Origin: WUQU01 sp038849025 | Lineage (GTDB): Archaea > Thermoproteota > Bathyarchaeia > Bathyarchaeales > Bathycorpusculaceae | DNA: 5,497 bases | Reading direction: 5' to 3' | Assembly (NCBI GenBank): GCA_038849025.1 | Contig: JAWCNE010000079.1 | Location: forward strand, 1 to 5,497 | Part shown: piece after piece, positions 4,848-5,497 of the stretch | Layout of the letters: each line of letters begins with the position of its first letter | Position numbering within the stretch: position 1 is the first letter of the stretch | Translations under genes and position numbers: made by a program | Notes under the pieces: model-generated | What the model saw: the letters and a program-made list of their open reading frames with translations, nothing else | Database searches by the model: none | Told to the model about the DNA's origin: nothing

Positions 4848-5357
4848 ATGGTTAAAATTCACGAAAGAAAATTCGTTTCAGTTGATCCCGATAAATGTGT
4901 CGGCTGCCAAGTTTGTGAGTACATCTGTTCATGGACAAAGGAGAAAAGTTTTAACCCGCTGAAATCACGGATAAGGGTTGTGCGATTAAACCCTCTTGTT
5001 AACGTTTCAATTACATGCAGACTCTGCGAAGACCCGCCGTGCGTGGCTGCATGTCCAAGAGACGCCCTAAAACAGTCTGAAGAAAACGGCACAATAATAG
5101 TGGACGAAGACAAGTGCAACGGCTGTGGATGGTGCATTGAAGCATGCGACTACGGAGCAATTACATTACATCCCGACAAGAAAGTGGTTTTCGTGTGTGA
5201 CTTATGCAAAGACAAGCCAGACGGACCCCAATGCGTTAAATGGTGTCCAGAGGAAGCCCTAGACTTGGTGACAAGCGACGTTCTTGCGCAAAAAGCAAGA
5301 ATCTCAGCAACAAAGAAACTTTTCCAGGAAGCTTTGAAAACTGCCCCAGCAACTTAA
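4848..5357 (+). CDS. Four-[4Fe-4S] ferredoxin-like protein, HycB/CooF-type electron-transfer partner of the AOR
   Basis: This 169-residue soluble protein carries sixteen cysteines in four cluster motifs: C17-x2-C20-x2-C23-x3-C27, C57-x2-C60-x4-C65-x3-C69, C90-x2-C93-x2-C96-x3-C100 and C117-x2-C120-x8-C129-x3-C133. This order and the short C-terminal tail match the Fe-S subunits of the HycB/CooF/DMSO-reductase-B type, which wire a catalytic subunit to its electron acceptor. There is no twin-arginine signal or membrane segment, so it works in the cytosol. It starts 13 bases after the AOR stop with its own strong SD, so the two are one operon and very likely one complex. The final acceptor (free ferredoxin, a hydrogenase or another membrane complex) is not shown by the sequence. 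It is longer than the one- or two-cluster ferredoxins that serve many archaeal AORs. Confidence 0.93.
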   Translation: MVKIHERKFVSVDPDKCVGCQVCEYICSWTKEKSFNPLKSRIRVVRLNPLVNVSITCRLCEDPPCVAACPRDALKQSEENGTIIVDEDKCNGCGWCIEACDYGAITLHPDKKVVFVCDLCKDKPDGPQCVKWCPEEALDLVTSDVLAQKARISATKKLFQEALKTAPAT

Positions 5358-5370
5358 CCTTCACTCTAAC

Positions 5371-5396
5371 CTTTTTTATTTTTAAATAAACTTTTT
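5371..5396 (+). terminator. T-rich terminator after the AOR/Fe-S operon
   Basis: Starting 14 bases after the Fe-S gene stop, runs of T6 (5372-5377), T5-T6 (about 5379-5383) and T5 (5391-5395) occur without a preceding GC-rich stem, as is usual for archaeal poly-U termination. A weak inverted repeat (taggtt 5396-5401 with aaccta 5409-5414) follows and may serve the convergent gene. Confidence 0.6.
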
Positions 5397-5421
5397 AGGT
5401 TCATGTAAAACCTAGATGAAA

Positions 5422-5497
5422 TCAGCGAGGAAGAGCTTCGATCAAAAATTCTAAAATTTCTTTTTGTGAAGCGGTAACTTCAGGGGTTAGGCCCTCA
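5422..5497 (-). CDS. C-terminal end of an unrecognised minus-strand gene (partial)
   Basis: The last 24 codons of a minus-strand frame run from the window edge to TGA at 5424-5422. The residues look like ordinary protein (GLTPEVTASQKEILEFLIEAL), ending in a charged amphipathic helix. The gene would converge on the Fe-S gene, with the T-rich spacer between them. The opposite strand is also open here (LDEISEEELRSKILKFL, then stop), but it has a TAA just before it and no start codon, so I prefer the minus strand. The fragment is too short to assign a family. Confidence 0.4.
   Translation of the reverse strand, partial: EGLTPEVTASQKEILEFLIEALPR

Noticed and set aside
4738..5137. ORFs in other frames over the AOR 3' end and the Fe-S gene, including a 74-residue plus ORF bridging the two
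   Set aside because: The four cysteine motifs and the SD fix the Fe-S frame; the others show no motifs.
1..5497. CRISPR array, insertion sequence, rRNA or tRNA
   Set aside because: I saw no regularly spaced direct repeats, transposase motifs or conserved rRNA/tRNA segments on either strand.

Overview
The window looks archaeal. Evidence: TATA-box-like sequences sit about 25 bases before expected transcript starts; strong Shine-Dalgarno (SD) sequences (GGAGG/GAGGTG) lie 6-7 bases before start codons; T-rich tracts follow genes; and the gene content includes a tungsten-type aldehyde:ferredoxin oxidoreductase (AOR) with a ferredoxin-like partner and a MoaD/ThiS sulfur carrier. A fermentative anaerobe is likely. 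An uncultured lineage such as Bathyarchaeia would fit, but that is a guess from gene content; no marker gene is present.

Layout. Positions 1-252 hold a small unrecognised minus-strand ORF whose frame stays open past its stop to the window edge. Positions 253-632 are AT-rich and contain no confident gene, but they hold a long inverted repeat around a purine-rich loop followed by a T-run (a possible plus-strand small RNA) and a coding-like frame without a start. From 2719 down to 633 three minus-strand genes follow in the order MoaD/ThiS-like protein, M24-family Xaa-Pro peptidase, isochorismatase-family cysteine hydrolase. Each has a plausible TATA box, so they may be separate transcripts or a leaky operon. 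A divergent promoter region (2720-2971) separates them from the plus-strand pair: an AOR of about 620 residues and, 13 bases downstream, a 169-residue protein with four [4Fe-4S] clusters. A T-rich terminator follows. The last 76 bases look like the 3' end of a convergent minus-strand gene.

How the genes may work together. The AOR should oxidise an aldehyde to a carboxylic acid and pass electrons through its own [4Fe-4S] cluster to the four-cluster protein, and from there to ferredoxin or a membrane complex. The MoaD-like protein could supply dithiolene sulfur for the tungstopterin. The peptidase fits peptide fermentation, in which amino acids become 2-oxo acids and aldehydes; this link is inference from proximity. 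Three genes (MoaD-like, peptidase, AOR) appear to start at TTG, with the SD lying inside the N-terminus that an ATG/GTG-preferring call would give. I see no clear undescribed system. The best leads are the candidate small RNA at about 443-534 and the altered pterin-site motifs of the AOR.
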